Positions 1-9,715 of a stretch of DNA of 64,000 nucleotides are shown piece by piece. The notes below the pieces were generated by a model that was not told the DNA's origin, did no database searches, and worked only from the letters and a program-made list of their open reading frames with translations. Positions within the stretch are counted from its first letter, which is position 1, and each line of letters begins with the position of its first letter. The translations under genes and the position numbers were made by a program. Source of the stretch: Saccopteryx bilineata (Eukaryota > Chordata > Mammalia > Chiroptera > Emballonuridae); contig NC_089494.1 in NCBI RefSeq assembly GCF_036850765.1, forward strand, positions 54,701,809 to 54,765,808, written 5' to 3'.

Positions 1-946
1 TGCCTTCATAGAAAACCTTGATTTTGTTAATTTCCCTCAGTACAAGGTTCCGAAATGGACCCTATAAAATGGAGCCATTAAGTAAAGGCATTTTTCAAGG
101 CTTCTCATCAGGTTAAGACTGCATATTGCTTCCTAGAACAAAATAATGATTTTTTGAAAAATTTTTAACTTGCCAAGATAAACACCTGTTAGAGGGAGGG
201 CAGCACGGGTGATGGGGTGCAACCTCTGGCTTCCTCATACATTCAGGTGGGAAAAGTTTACTAAATAAAACAAAATCAATCATCAGAAATTCTTTGCCTC
301 AAAAGATAATTGTTCTTTTTCGACTGAACTCTGTTCATTCTGATATAGTGAAAAGTAATTTGTACTAAGAAAATAAGAACAGATTTCTCAACAATACTTT
401 ATAATAAAAATGTTTTTAATTTTAAAGAAGACAAATTAAAAAAGTGTTTTGATAAATCTGACCTAAAGTTGTTTGATTTTGATCCCACTCTTTGTAGCTT
501 TCACTACCAAAATGTTCCCAATCTGCAAGTCTCCAAACTAAAACCATTTACTATCAGACTCAGAAGTCACTTTCCTGGCTGGATCTGACTGCTAAAACAA
601 AAATACATTCAAAACATAACCATTAACCATTTTATTTGGCATGAGCTGGCCAAGGACCCTTTGGAAAGATTACAAAGCACTCCAAGCAGATTTCATGCAG
701 TGAAAATCCTAGTAAGAAATACATTCAGAATACCAAGAATTTACAAGACAGAGACATATTATTTCTGACAAGTTTGTGACGTGTACTTTTCACAATTTCC
801 AATTCTTTTCCTTGAATAAAATGTTCACAAGGAAACTGGATACTCAGATTTACTCTCAGCCTTTCTGTCCGAGTCACACAGTACTTGTCAGAGGTTTTAG
901 AGAGGAATCTGAAAATTCTGATGCTGCTAACTACTCCCTTCAAGAT
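1..946. other. anonymous non-coding DNA
   Basis: AT-rich sequence without a frame that resembles a known protein and without a repeat I can name. The short frames near 725-1067 are small, overlap on both strands and run into the SINE and hAT that follow, so I treat them as chance. Confidence 0.5.
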
Positions 947-959
947 CAGAGCCCTCCAG

Positions 960-1408
960 ATAGCTCTGTTGGTTAGAGCAGTGGTCCCCAACCTTTTTTG
1001 GGCCACGGACCGGTTTAATGTCAGAAAAAATATTTTCACAGATTGGCCTTTAGGGTGGGAAGGATAAATGTATCAAGTGAATGAGACAAGCGTCAAGAGT
1101 GAGTCTTAGACAGATGTAACAGAGGGAATCTGGTCATTTTTTAAAAATAAAACATCGTTCAGACTTAAATATAAATAAAACGGAAATAATGTAAGTTATT
1201 TATTCTTTCTCTGCAGACCAGTACCAAATGGCCCACGGACCGGTACTTGTCTGTGGCCCGGGGTTTGGGGACCACTGGGTTAGAGCATCATCCTGAATCT
1301 CAGGGGTTGCTGGTTTGATCCCCATGGGAACAGATCAGTGTTTCTGTCTCTCCCTCATTCTCTCCCTTCCACTCTCTGAAAGCAATAAAATAAACATTTT
1401 AAAAAAAG
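960..1408 (+). mobile_element. tRNA-derived SINE, split by a hAT insertion
   Basis: The SINE head (GCTCTGTTGGTTAGAGC) and its B-box-like part (TTGCTGGTTTGATCCCC) are separated by the 299-bp hAT at 979-1277. A CT-rich body and an A-rich tail follow. A 13-bp target duplication, CAGAGCCCTCCAG, lies at 947-959 and 1409-1421, which fixes both ends and shows L1-type target-primed insertion. Without the hAT and one copy of its duplication the SINE is about 140 bp. Family inferred from the tRNA-like head. Confidence 0.85.
979..1277. mobile_element. non-autonomous hAT transposon (MITE), 299 bp
   Basis: Terminal inverted repeats begin CAGTGGTCCCCAA and end TTGGGGACCACTG, a perfect 13-bp match. The element is flanked by an exact 8-bp duplication, GGTTAGAG, at 971-978 and 1278-1285, the length made by hAT transposases. 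It carries no coding sequence; the interior is AT-rich between GC-rich ends containing CACGGACCGG-type motifs. It sits inside a SINE, so it is younger than that SINE. Confidence 0.93.
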
Positions 1409-1421
1409 CAGAGCCCTCCAG

Positions 1422-1992
1422 TTTTAAAACTAACCCAACTAAATCATTTGGAAGCACCCTGATTTATTGTGCTCCTGTAGCTTTCTATATACATTCCCTT
1501 ACTTCAATCAGGTTCTGAATGACTTACTGCTATCTAATTAGAACCTATGCAAGAATGGTTTAATTGTACTAATAAGTATTGGCCGCCTTCTCCCATTCCT
1601 CTGTCCCCTATAACTTCTACCAAGTCAAAATCCCTTTCAAAGTGCCTTAACCTTGAGAATTCATGTGCTGTCCATATGGAAATTTGCATACATCTTTTAA
1701 GATGATTGTGTCTTTGTTGCTATTATTATCTTCTCAAAACAAAAAGAACAAACAGTGCATGCCGTGCCCATCTTTTTCAGAGAAAAACATCTCCAGAAAG
1801 TATTTAATGGTACAACTGGCAAATGTTCTAACAATACTGTCTTTCCTGATTTTTCAGTTTATTACAGGTGGATAATCTCTGAAAAAGCCAAGACAATGAA
1901 CAGATTCACTTTTAACAATTTGAATCTTGAATGCATTCCAAAGTGCTTATACTCAAGCTATTTTGCTTTATTTTAATACCTCAAATAAAGAT
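1422..1992. other. anonymous non-coding DNA
   Basis: No recognisable gene or repeat. The two overlapping frames at 1663-1976 have no domain-like composition and no codon signal I can see. Confidence 0.45.
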
Positions 1993-2004
1993 TAAATAAT
2001 TTTT

Positions 2005-2338
2005 GGCCCTAGCCGTTTGGCTCAGTGAATAGAGCATCAGCCCAGCGTGCAGATATCTTGGGTTCAATCCCCGGTCAGGGCACACATGAGAAGCAACCAT
2101 CTGCCTCTCCCCTCTCTATCTTTCCCTTCTCTCTCTCTCTTCCCCTCCCATAGATAGTAGCTCAATTGGTTCCAGCATCAGTCCCAGGTGCTAAGGATAG
2201 CTCAGTTGATTTGAGCATCAGCCCCAGACAGGGGTTGCTGGGTGGATCCCAGTCTGGGCGCATGCAGGAGTCTGTTTCTCTATCTCCCCACCTCTCACTT
2301 AAAATATATATATATAAATTTACAATAATAAAAAAAAC
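2005..2338 (+). mobile_element. dimeric tRNA-headed SINE (VES-like)
   Basis: The head GGCCCTAGCCGTTTGGCTCA and a B-box-like GGGTTCAATCCCC are followed by a CT-rich linker, a second half (GCTCAATTGGTTCCAGCATC) and a closing block near GCATGCAGGAGTCTG. The tail is (TA)n and A-rich. An imperfect 12-bp duplication (10/12) at 1993-2004 and 2339-2350 marks the ends. Confidence 0.8.
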
Positions 2339-2350
2339 TAAATGATTGTT

Positions 2351-2792
2351 CTTTGAAAATTAGTCCAAAGTACTGGAAAACAGTGTGTTTTGTAAAACTA
2401 CATTCATTATAAAATGAACATTTAAACATAATTATACTGATATTTTAATTGGTGTTGCCATAAATTTGGGCAGAGCCTGCCTCTTAAAATCTTTCTGTGG
2501 CACACTGAAGTTCTCTAAAAGAGACATAATTCTAATAATTTCAGAAATTAAAATATTACTGGAATATTTTGTAATATAAATACTATAATGGGCTTTGAAA
2601 AGTTGCAGACTTTCTACATTGAATACAGTAAGGTATTCTCCAATCTTGTTATTGGGCCTCCAATTTCTAGTTTGGTATGAAGTCCAACACCAGCACTATA
2701 TGCCTACTCAAAATTTAGCACCAACCCCACCATTTTAGACTGAACTTGATATCAACTGAAACAAAGGCCAGGAAAGCAAAAATGTGCAATTG
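2351..2792. other. anonymous non-coding DNA
   Basis: AT-rich, with no coding or repeat signal that I can name. Confidence 0.45.
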
Positions 2793-3057
2793 GCTTAAAG
2801 CAGTGGATCTCAAACTTTTTGAAGTTGGGGTGCATTTAAATTCCTACAAGTAATTGTAGAAACCCTATATACAAATTTCTGAGAAATATGTTATAACATT
2901 TAAGTCAAATATTAAAGAAAAAATATAAAGTCCAAGCATGCTTTTATGGTAATTAAACAAAATAAATACAATATTAAATTTATTCTGACATTAAAAAACA
3001 TTTTTATGTTACATTTTTTGAATTATACTTTTTAGAATTTGTAAAAAAGAAGGGTTA

Positions 3058-3417
3058 GCCCTGGCTGGTTGGCTCAGTGGTAGAGCATTGGCGTGGTGTG
3101 CAGGAGTCCCAGGTTTGATTCCTGGCCAGGGCACACAGGAGAGGCGCCCATCTGCTTCTCCACCCCTCCCCCTCTCCTTCCTCTCTGTCTCTCTCATCCC
3201 CTCCCACAGCTGAGGCTCCATTGGAGCAAAGTTGGCCCAGGCACTGAGGATGGCTCCATGGCCTCTGCCTCAGGCGCTAGAATGGCTCTGGTCACAACAG
3301 AGCAACGCCCCAGATGGGCAGAGCATCGCCCCCTGGTGGGCATGCCAGAAGGATCACAGTAGGACGCATGCAGGAGTCTGTCTGACTGCCTCCTCGTCTC
3401 CAACTTCAGAAAAAAAA
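3058..3417 (+). mobile_element. long tRNA-headed SINE, VES-like
   Basis: It begins GCCCTGGCTGGTTGGCTCAG and has a B-box-like GGTTTGATTCCTGG, a CT-rich linker, then a second domain (CTCCATTGGAGCAAAG, GGATGGCTCCATGGCC, ATCGCCCCCTGGTGG) and an A tail. A duplication of about 13 bp ending GGGTTA at 3045-3057 and near 3418-3430 (one mismatch) bounds it. The apparent 213-aa frame from 3232 is SINE sequence, not a gene. Confidence 0.9.
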
Positions 3418-3447
3418 AAAAGAGGGGTTAAAAAATTAAAAAACAAG

Positions 3448-3826
3448 GCCTTGGCCGGTTGGCTCAGTGGTAGAGCGTCAGCCTGGCGTGCGGAAGTCCC
3501 GGGTTCGATTCCCGGCCGGGGCACACAGGAGAGGCGCCCATCTGCTTCTCCACCCCTCCCCCTCTCCTTCCTCTCTGTTTCTCTCTTCCCCTCCCGCAGC
3601 CAAGGCTCCATTGGAGCAAAAGATGGCCCAGGCGCTGGGGATGGCTCCTTGGCCTCTGCCCCAGGTGCTAGAGTGGCTCTGGTCGTGACGGAGCGATGCC
3701 CCGGATGGGCAGAGCATCGCCCCCTGGTGGGCATGCCGGGTGGATCCCGGTCGGGCACATGCGGGAGTCTGTCTGACTGTCTCCCTGTTTCCAGCTTCAG
3801 AAAAATAAAAATAAAAATAAAAAAAA
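3448..3826 (+). mobile_element. long tRNA-headed SINE, VES-like, second tandem copy
   Basis: Same family and orientation as the SINE ending about 30 bp upstream, but closer to a consensus: the head GGTTGGCTCAGTGGTAGAGC and the B-box-like GGGTTCGATTCCCGG are undamaged. The tail is a series of AAAAT units to about 3826. The target duplication is blurred by A-rich flanks. Confidence 0.9.
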
Positions 3827-3855
3827 GTTATTTTTATATATATATAGATAGATAC
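3827..3855. repeat. AT/GATA-rich simple repeat
   Basis: A short (TA)n run followed by GATAGATA, next to the SINE A tail and probably grown from it. Confidence 0.6.
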
Positions 3856-3939
3856 ATTCTTAGTAAGATTTAGTAAATTTGGCAGGTCCTCGGTACAAAT
3901 GTAAGTTTTTTCATTCTTGTGTTTATGAGAAACATGAGC

Positions 3940-4194
3940 CTAATGTGTCCTAGCGATTTCTTCAATGTTTGGGCATATATTTGAAAAGCAAACTCTCATT
4001 TCCTTGTCAATACATTGAAGATTTTCTCTCTTTTTACTCTTAATTGTGTTGAGGGGAGAAAATCCTAATTCACATAAAAGGGATGTTGAAAACTGTAGTA
4101 AAAAGTTCAAAGCTTTTTTAGATATTACTACATATTCTTCTTTTATAGAAATCCAAAAGGCTTCAAGAGACAATTCCTTATGTTTAATCATCAA
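3940..4194 (-). pseudogene. hAT transposase C-terminal (dimerisation) relic
   Basis: The 84-aa minus-strand frame contains, in order, FWISIKEEY, LLQFSTSLLCELGFS, NTIKSKKRENLQ and RVCFSNICPNIEEI. This is the pattern of the C-terminal dimerisation domain of animal hAT transposases and their domesticated ZBED/SCAND3-type relatives (family knowledge). The upstream catalytic parts and BED finger are missing, so no full enzyme is encoded. It lies in the hAT element bounded by the 8-bp duplication, which explains its presence. Close in pattern to the relic at 36451-36690. Confidence 0.8.
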
Positions 4195-4557
4195 TCCAAA
4201 ACCCCATCATACATATCATCTTAACTTTACAGCAAACTAAGGATAGAAGAAACTTGCCTCCAGTCTTTCTTGGGAACATGGAGGGTAGTGTAACAATCCA
4301 GCACCACAGCTTAATAGCCTTTTGCAACCTAATCAGACAAGTGAGGTGGGGTTGGGCAGACTGTCAGCTTACAGCCAATTCCCCACACCTCTGTCCCCCA
4401 AATATCTAAACTCCAAAAACTCTGTTGGTTTTCTGGTCCACAGCAGGCACATATTTCTCTGGAATACCATAGGGTGCACCTGGAAATCTTCTAGGGTATA
4501 CCAGTGCGCCCTGGCGCACACTTTGTGAACACTGGCTTAATGGTATATAGTCGATTG

Positions 4558-4640
4558 GTGTATATTCTATTAACTCATTCATCTAACAAAAATAAATGTT
4601 GTATATTCTATTAACTTATGCATCTAACAAAATAAGTCAA
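4558..4640. repeat. two-copy tandem duplication, 41-bp period
   Basis: The block starting GTATATTCTATTAACT at 4560 is repeated from 4601 with few changes (CATCTAACAAAA follows in both). A simple local duplication next to the right end of the hAT. Confidence 0.8.
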
Positions 4641-6452
4641 AATGTAAAGCTTGACCTACTAGCATGAAGTCTTTGAGATTTGATTTAGATATTACTGAAA
4701 ATGATCTTCCTGTTTAAAATATGTACATTTATGGGCCCAGCACACTTCCAGCGCACTACTCTGCTAGAATTAAAACATGTACATTTAGATGTCTTGAAAA
4801 TTTGCTTTGGATTTCCACTGTTGATGAAAACAGCCAAAGCTACTTCTTATTTCCTTGATTTAAATATGGCAAAAGTTAAGAAGAATGACAGATTACTATT
4901 CTGGACATAAAGGAAGGAAGCATTCCCTGTAGATTTATCACAGTATGAAGAAAATGTACTTCTTATCGTCATTCTGTGACAAAAAAACAACAACAAACAC
5001 TTTTATTCAAGCCATTTCATTGCACCATACACAAGGAAACGTTTACCACCATAATCACAAGGGTCAAGGCACACCACAGGAACCACATTGTGAGGTTAAA
5101 TGAGCACAGACTTTGCTGTCGTTTTCAGGCTGAGAAATTGTGGCCAACCATACATCAATTCTAGAAGAATATGCACTATTGTAGTGATCGTATAAGATAA
5201 TTTCTCCTTGCAGTTGCTTTGGAATTTGAACATTAGGAAAAAAATGATCAAAATTGGCACCTGTGTTGTATAAAATGCATAGCTACATAAGAAAATCTCA
5301 TCCTTTTTGTAAAAACTTCTGTTTCCCCAGTTGCACTGCTTGAGAGCAAATCTGTGTACCAGAAGGTTGTTCAGGATTATGAAACTTACTACATTTTACC
5401 ACAAGCAAATATAAACATTTTCAAGGAAAACACAAGGCAAGAGACATGAAAGACCATATGTTTTCAATGCTCTCCATGTCAAAACAATACCAGTCTCCAG
5501 AAAATAACTGTTAGTCATATTGAATTATTTAGCCAGATATCTCCCAAAAGTTACTTGCAAGAAAGTATAGTGCATTCCCTGTACAGTGTAATGGATAAAA
5601 ATAGATTTCCCTCGACAGAACATATTGCATTCATGAATTATTTCATTGGCTACAATACTTTAAAAGATTTCTGAGTCTTACTGTTCATGGATTAGTGGCA
5701 AAAATAAAAATGAGGTAAAAGAGAGGCTTAATTTTTTGGAAAATGTTTTTCAATGAGCGTATAAGTTTTTAAACTAATATTCTTAATATACAAAACCAGA
5801 CAAGGCATTCACCCCTCCAACAGGTTAAGACTTTCTTCTGCTGCTGAGAAACTAATTTTTCACAGCTTCATTCAGCTCTTGCCATGCTTTACTTTGAAGT
5901 TCAAACACATGCCCACACCATCAAATCTTCCTGGGAAGGTGGAGGCTAAGGACAAGATTTTCTATGCCATCTTCCAGCTTTAAGGTTCTACCAGCGACCC
6001 TTTTACCCTGTATTTTAATACCGTTCATGTGACTAGATGGATGCAACTCTGCAGATAATTTGTACCATTATCCTCTTCCAGACTACTCTTAGAAATGGCC
6101 TCTTGCATTGCACGCTACTTGCTAAATAACGGTATCGAAAAGGGGATGAACAAATCCTAAGGAGAAACCTCTACTATCAGAGAAACAAACCATGCCCTAG
6201 AAACAGGCATCCATACTGGAGAGAGAGAGAACGGAAACCAACTTTGGAGGATTTTTCACTCGCGATCCTGGTGGAATTTGCTGTCCTTTCCAGAATTCTT
6301 CTCCTAATTGTTTTAAAAGTTGAAGGCCCACAATTTACTTTCTAAGAACCTACCGGGTTACCAGAAACTTTGCCAGATACTTAGTATACCTTTCCTAATC
6401 TTTCCAGCAATGTAATGTACATCTTGACACACAGAACCAACTAAATAATCTT
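4641..6452. other. anonymous non-coding DNA
   Basis: About 1.8 kb without a nameable repeat. The only frames are short (4701-4910, 4976-5164) and have no recognisable domain. I see no splice-flanked exon with a clear coding signal, but a distant regulatory function cannot be judged from sequence alone. Confidence 0.4.
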
Positions 6453-7350
6453 CAGGGCCCAGGGGAAAATGAAAATAAAAGCTGGTTTAAAAGTGTCATT
6501 ACTATTACTAAGATAAAAAGCCTTACCTTTCTTGAGCAGCCTCTATCTCAGAATATTTTTATTTGCTATTTAATGCTGCACTTTCTTGCCCTGGCGAATA
6601 CTTGTGCAACGCACAAAGCACCTGCCTCGCCTCGCTGCACTCGCCTCGCTGCACTCGCCTCGCTGCACTCGCCTCGCTGCACTCGCCTCGCTGCACTCGC
6701 CTCGCTGCACTCGCCTCGCTGCACTCGCCTCGCTGCACTCGCCGGCTACATGTGCGCAGGCGCATGGAAAGCTCCTTGGTTAATAAGCTGCTCCGTGTGT
6801 CCTCTTGCCACACACCCAACCAACAAGCAACCACGGTTGTGGGCAGGGTTGTTGAGCCAAGTATCCTTACCACCTACAAGCCCATCACCCCAACCCAAGG
6901 CAGAACAGACACACTATTTAACCTGGATCCAGAGTTGAAAAAGGCTCCCTCTCCACCACCCCACCACCCCTGAGCCCTAGGCAATGCACCCTGGGCCAAC
7001 TCTTAGATGCCTGGGGCAATAGTAGCCCTCCCAGGGCCTGTGCCCAGGCCCCTGCTAATGGAGGAGGGCTCCCAGCTGTCCGTAGAGGGTGGGGGAGGCC
7101 AGCTAGGGCCCAGAAAGCTAGGGGGCAAGGGCGATAGCAGGCAAGAACTCACTTAGATGTGGTGGGAGGCAGCAGGGAGGGGGAGCCCACAGCATTTCTC
7201 CATTGTTATATCTAACTTCACTTACAAATTCAAATTCAAAGTCACTAAGTTTAGAATGGTGACCATAGTACCATAAACCAAGTGCAGGACTGTATTGAAA
7301 GTGAAGCCCTGTGTGAATGCACTATTTACACACCCAGGAAGCCAGCCCTG
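6453..7350. mobile_element. probable old hAT-type element
   Basis: The left edge CAGGGCCCAGGGGAAAATGA and the right edge, with CATAAACCAAGTGCAGG, GAAGCCCTGTGTGAATGCAC and a final GCCAGCCCTG, resemble an old mammalian hAT family as I remember it. Only the outer CAGGGC is clearly inverted between the ends, and I see no matching 8-bp duplication, as expected for an old copy. The centre holds a GC-rich block and the 14-bp minisatellite. The family assignment is from memory. Confidence 0.4.
6630..6745. repeat. perfect 14-bp minisatellite, 8 copies
   Basis: The unit CGCCTCGCTGCACT recurs with no visible change; CTGCACT starts at 6635, 6649, 6663, 6677, 6691, 6705, 6719 and 6733. Each unit carries two CpGs, making a small CpG-dense island in AT-rich surroundings. 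Because 14 is not a multiple of 3, all frames through it stay open in the same way, which explains the overlapping frames of 65-136 aa on both strands at 6559-6973. Perfect copies suggest recent expansion or homogenisation and likely length polymorphism. Confidence 0.95.
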
Positions 7351-8381
7351 CTGCCACCGAAATGACATCCAATAAATACCAATCCCTTTCTCTCCCTCAA
7401 CCGTTCCTCACTCTAAGAACCCCAACCGCCCCCACCACTCACCTGATGGAAGGCACGGGTTTCTTAGACAAAAATATAGCATACATATTTCCACCAAGGA
7501 AAGACAAAAAACGATTGTGGTCCTTTTGTGTTTGTCTGTTACAAATGATGAAACTGAAACAGAGCTTAAGTGATATGCCAAAAGATAATTAATTCATCTG
7601 GTATGTATGCGCCAAACCGGAATCTAAAACCGGAATCCCTGACCTTTCCATTATGTGTAGCTAAGAGTGGAAAATACATAATAAATGCTTCCTAATATAA
7701 GTTGATATCTGACAATGTTATAACCCAATTTTACCATAGACTTTTAGGGGGGAAAATAACTAAAATACCTGGACACTTTTGGCAGATGTTTGTGAAATGT
7801 CCTCCTTTTGTGTGTTATGGTTTTAATGTGAAAGTAGTGCCACTTAGAAAAATAATAGTCTCCTCAAAGCTGTCTATCATAAACTTGTTAATTATTCATT
7901 ATTGGTATAAGGTATAAATGATATTGTTTCATTGATTTATGCTTTAGAATTAAGACACACCAAATTGTACATGTATGTCATTAGATAAGCCAATATATAT
8001 TAGATTAAATTGTTTTATTATTTAAACTGATTAATACTAATCAAACATTGAAAAATCATATTAAATATTTGGAATATACGGAAAAGAAAATAGACCAACC
8101 ATCATCTCCCCAGTCTCACAAAACCACACTTTTAATTTTGGTGTATTTTGCTTCCAGTCATTTTATACAAAGAACAATATGCAATCATGTTTCAGTATTT
8201 AATTTAAAGAAAAGGACAATCTAAAACCAAAGATAAGACCTCACACCTGATTTTATTCTTTTGCTTAAAGACAGAGACATGGATTAGATCTTTTTTAAAG
8301 ATTCTTTCTATATTGGAACTGAAATCACAATGTTTTGATTTGAAAATACTAAAAAAATAATAATAAAGTAAAATTTTCCCA
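7351..8381. other. anonymous DNA with a MIR-like fossil
   Basis: Around 7535-7690 the pattern ACAAATGATGAAACTGAAAC, then AGTGATATGCC and GGAATC, resembles the middle of a MIR element in plus orientation. From about 8040 the text (CTTTTAATTTTGGTGTATTT, CTTCCAGTC) resembles a common old mammalian repeat that appears to continue past the SINE to about 8960. The rest is anonymous. Confidence 0.4.
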
Positions 8382-8719
8382 CTGGACCAGGCGGTGGCGC
8401 AGTGGATAGAGCATCAGACTGGTATGCAGAAAGACCCAGGTTCGAAACCCCGAGGTCGCCAGCTTGAGCGTGGGTTCATCTGGTTTGAACAAAAAGCTCA
8501 CCAGCTTGGACCCAAGGTCACTGGCTCGAGCAAGGGGTTCCTCGGTCTGCTGAAGGCCCACAGTCAAGGCACATATGAGAAAGCAATCAATAAACAACTG
8601 TCGCAATGAAAAACTGATTTTTGATGCTTCTTATTTCTCTCCATTCCTGTCTGTCTGTCCCTATCTATCCCTCTCTCTGACTCTCCCTCTGTCCCTGTAA
8701 AAACAAAAACAAAAACAAA
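8382..8719 (+). mobile_element. tRNA-headed SINE, GGCGCAGTGGATAGAGC type
   Basis: The head GGCGGTGGCGCAGTGGATAG is followed by ACCCAGGTTCGAAACCCC, then a series of related blocks (CGCCAGCTTGAG, CACCAGCTTGG, CACTGGCTCGAG), then AAGGCACATATGAGAAAGC, ATTGATGCTTCT-like text, a CT-rich stretch and an AAAAAC-repeat tail. A well-kept full-length copy of a family also seen at 18064, 18709 and 36823. Confidence 0.9.
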
Positions 8720-9239
8720 CTTCCCAAAGCTCACCTAAGAGGTAAAATTTTCTCCACATTCCACCCATCCAATTCCATCCCCTAGACTTAATTATTCTGA
8801 AAGTTTGATGTCTATCTTGCTCCAAATTGGCATAGATGTATTTTTATATACTTGTACATAAGTATACACATGAATTATTGTAAAATATGAATAATACTGT
8901 ATATAGAGAGCTGTAACTTTATTTGTATACTTAACAACTTAAAATCTAAATCTGGTACTAAAATTTTAAACAGAGTTTTTATCTGCTTTATTTATTAATG
9001 TCTATCTAAAATAAAGCTTAAAGGGTAAAATATTTTAAAGTCAGAAAACAACATTTCTCACAGATATGTTATCTAGACTTATCTAGAAGTCTTTTTACTT
9101 TGAAGGTTCTTTTATTGACCCAGTATCTATGGGCATCCTTCCCATACAAAGGTATTTTTGCGCACCTCCTAAGTTCACTAGACCTTCATTTATAACTTAC
9201 TGGTAGAACACATAGTCTTTTAGCGGTATAGTTAAAAGT

Positions 9240-9385
9240 GGTACAGTCTCTTAGTGGTATAGTCAACTAAAACTGTAAGATCCTTGAGCAAGAGCAAATC
9301 TAACATATCTTATTTCTCCTGTAGTCCTTAGAATAGTGTCTTATACAAAATACGCCCTTAGTTCATGTTAGGTGTTTAAACAAGG
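9240..9385 (+). repeat. L2/MIR-type 3' end fossil
   Basis: The order AACTGTAAGATCCTTGAGCA, then CCTTAGAATAGTGTCTTATA, then TTCATGTTAGGTG matches the degraded 3' end shared by L2 and related ancient mammalian LINEs. Pattern match from memory. Confidence 0.5.
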
Positions 9386-9442
9386 GCATGAATGACTGAC
9401 CCAGTTTACCTTGAGTTGTTTTAATAAAAGGTATTAGATTTG

Positions 9443-9698
9443 GGCCTGGCTGGTGGTGCAATGAATAGAACATCATCCCTGAGCCCCAAGGTAGCCAGTT
9501 TGATCCCAGGTCGCCAGCTTGATCCCAAGGGCACTGGCCTGACCCCAAAGTCGCCAGTTTGAGCCCTGAAATCACCTTGGTCAGGGCACGTGTGAGAAGC
9601 AATCAATAGGTGCGTAACTAAGTAGAACGAGGTGATGCCTCTCTCTCCCTTCCTCTCTTTCTCCTCCTTGTTTTCCCCCAAATCAATGGGAAAAAAAG
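9443..9698 (+). mobile_element. tRNA-derived SINE with diverged block repeats
   Basis: It begins GGGCCTGGCTGGTGGTGCAA and contains several GCCAGTTTGA/GCCAGCTTGA blocks, GTCAGGGCACGTGTGAGAAG and a CT-rich end. A perfect 17-bp duplication, AAAAGGTATTAGATTTG, at 9426-9442 and 9699-9715 defines the insertion. The head is variant relative to the copy at 8382. Confidence 0.9.
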
Positions 9699-9715
9699 AA
9701 AAGGTATTAGATTTG

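Larger units (their letters stand above)
2801..4534 (-). mobile_element. hAT transposon, partly autonomous relic, with two SINEs inside
   Basis: The left end is CAGTGGATCTCAAAC; the reverse complement of the right end is CAGTGTTCACAAAG. The flanks GCTTAAAG (2793-2800) and GCTTAATG (4535-4542) match at 7 of 8 bases, a hAT-type duplication with one later change. Two SINEs of the same family (3058-3417 and 3448-3826) account for about 740 bp. The remaining roughly 1 kb holds the C-terminal part of a transposase on the minus strand (3940-4194). Most of the transposase gene is missing, so this is an internally deleted copy. Confidence 0.82.

Noticed and set aside
3448..3540. tRNA gene
   Set aside because: The A- and B-box-like parts belong to the SINE head; they are followed by the SINE body and lack a proper acceptor stem and anticodon arm context.
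3232..3873. 213-codon open frame
   Set aside because: It runs across two VES-like SINEs with their tRNA-like heads and A tails; the protein shows only SINE-derived text such as repeated MAPWPLPQ.
6630..6745. CRISPR-like array
   Set aside because: The units are contiguous, 14 bp long and without spacers, in a mammalian genome; this is a minisatellite.
6559..6973. Four overlapping frames of 65-136 codons on both strands
   Set aside because: All are carried by the 14-bp minisatellite, which has no stop in any of the frames used; the repetitive products are not protein-like.
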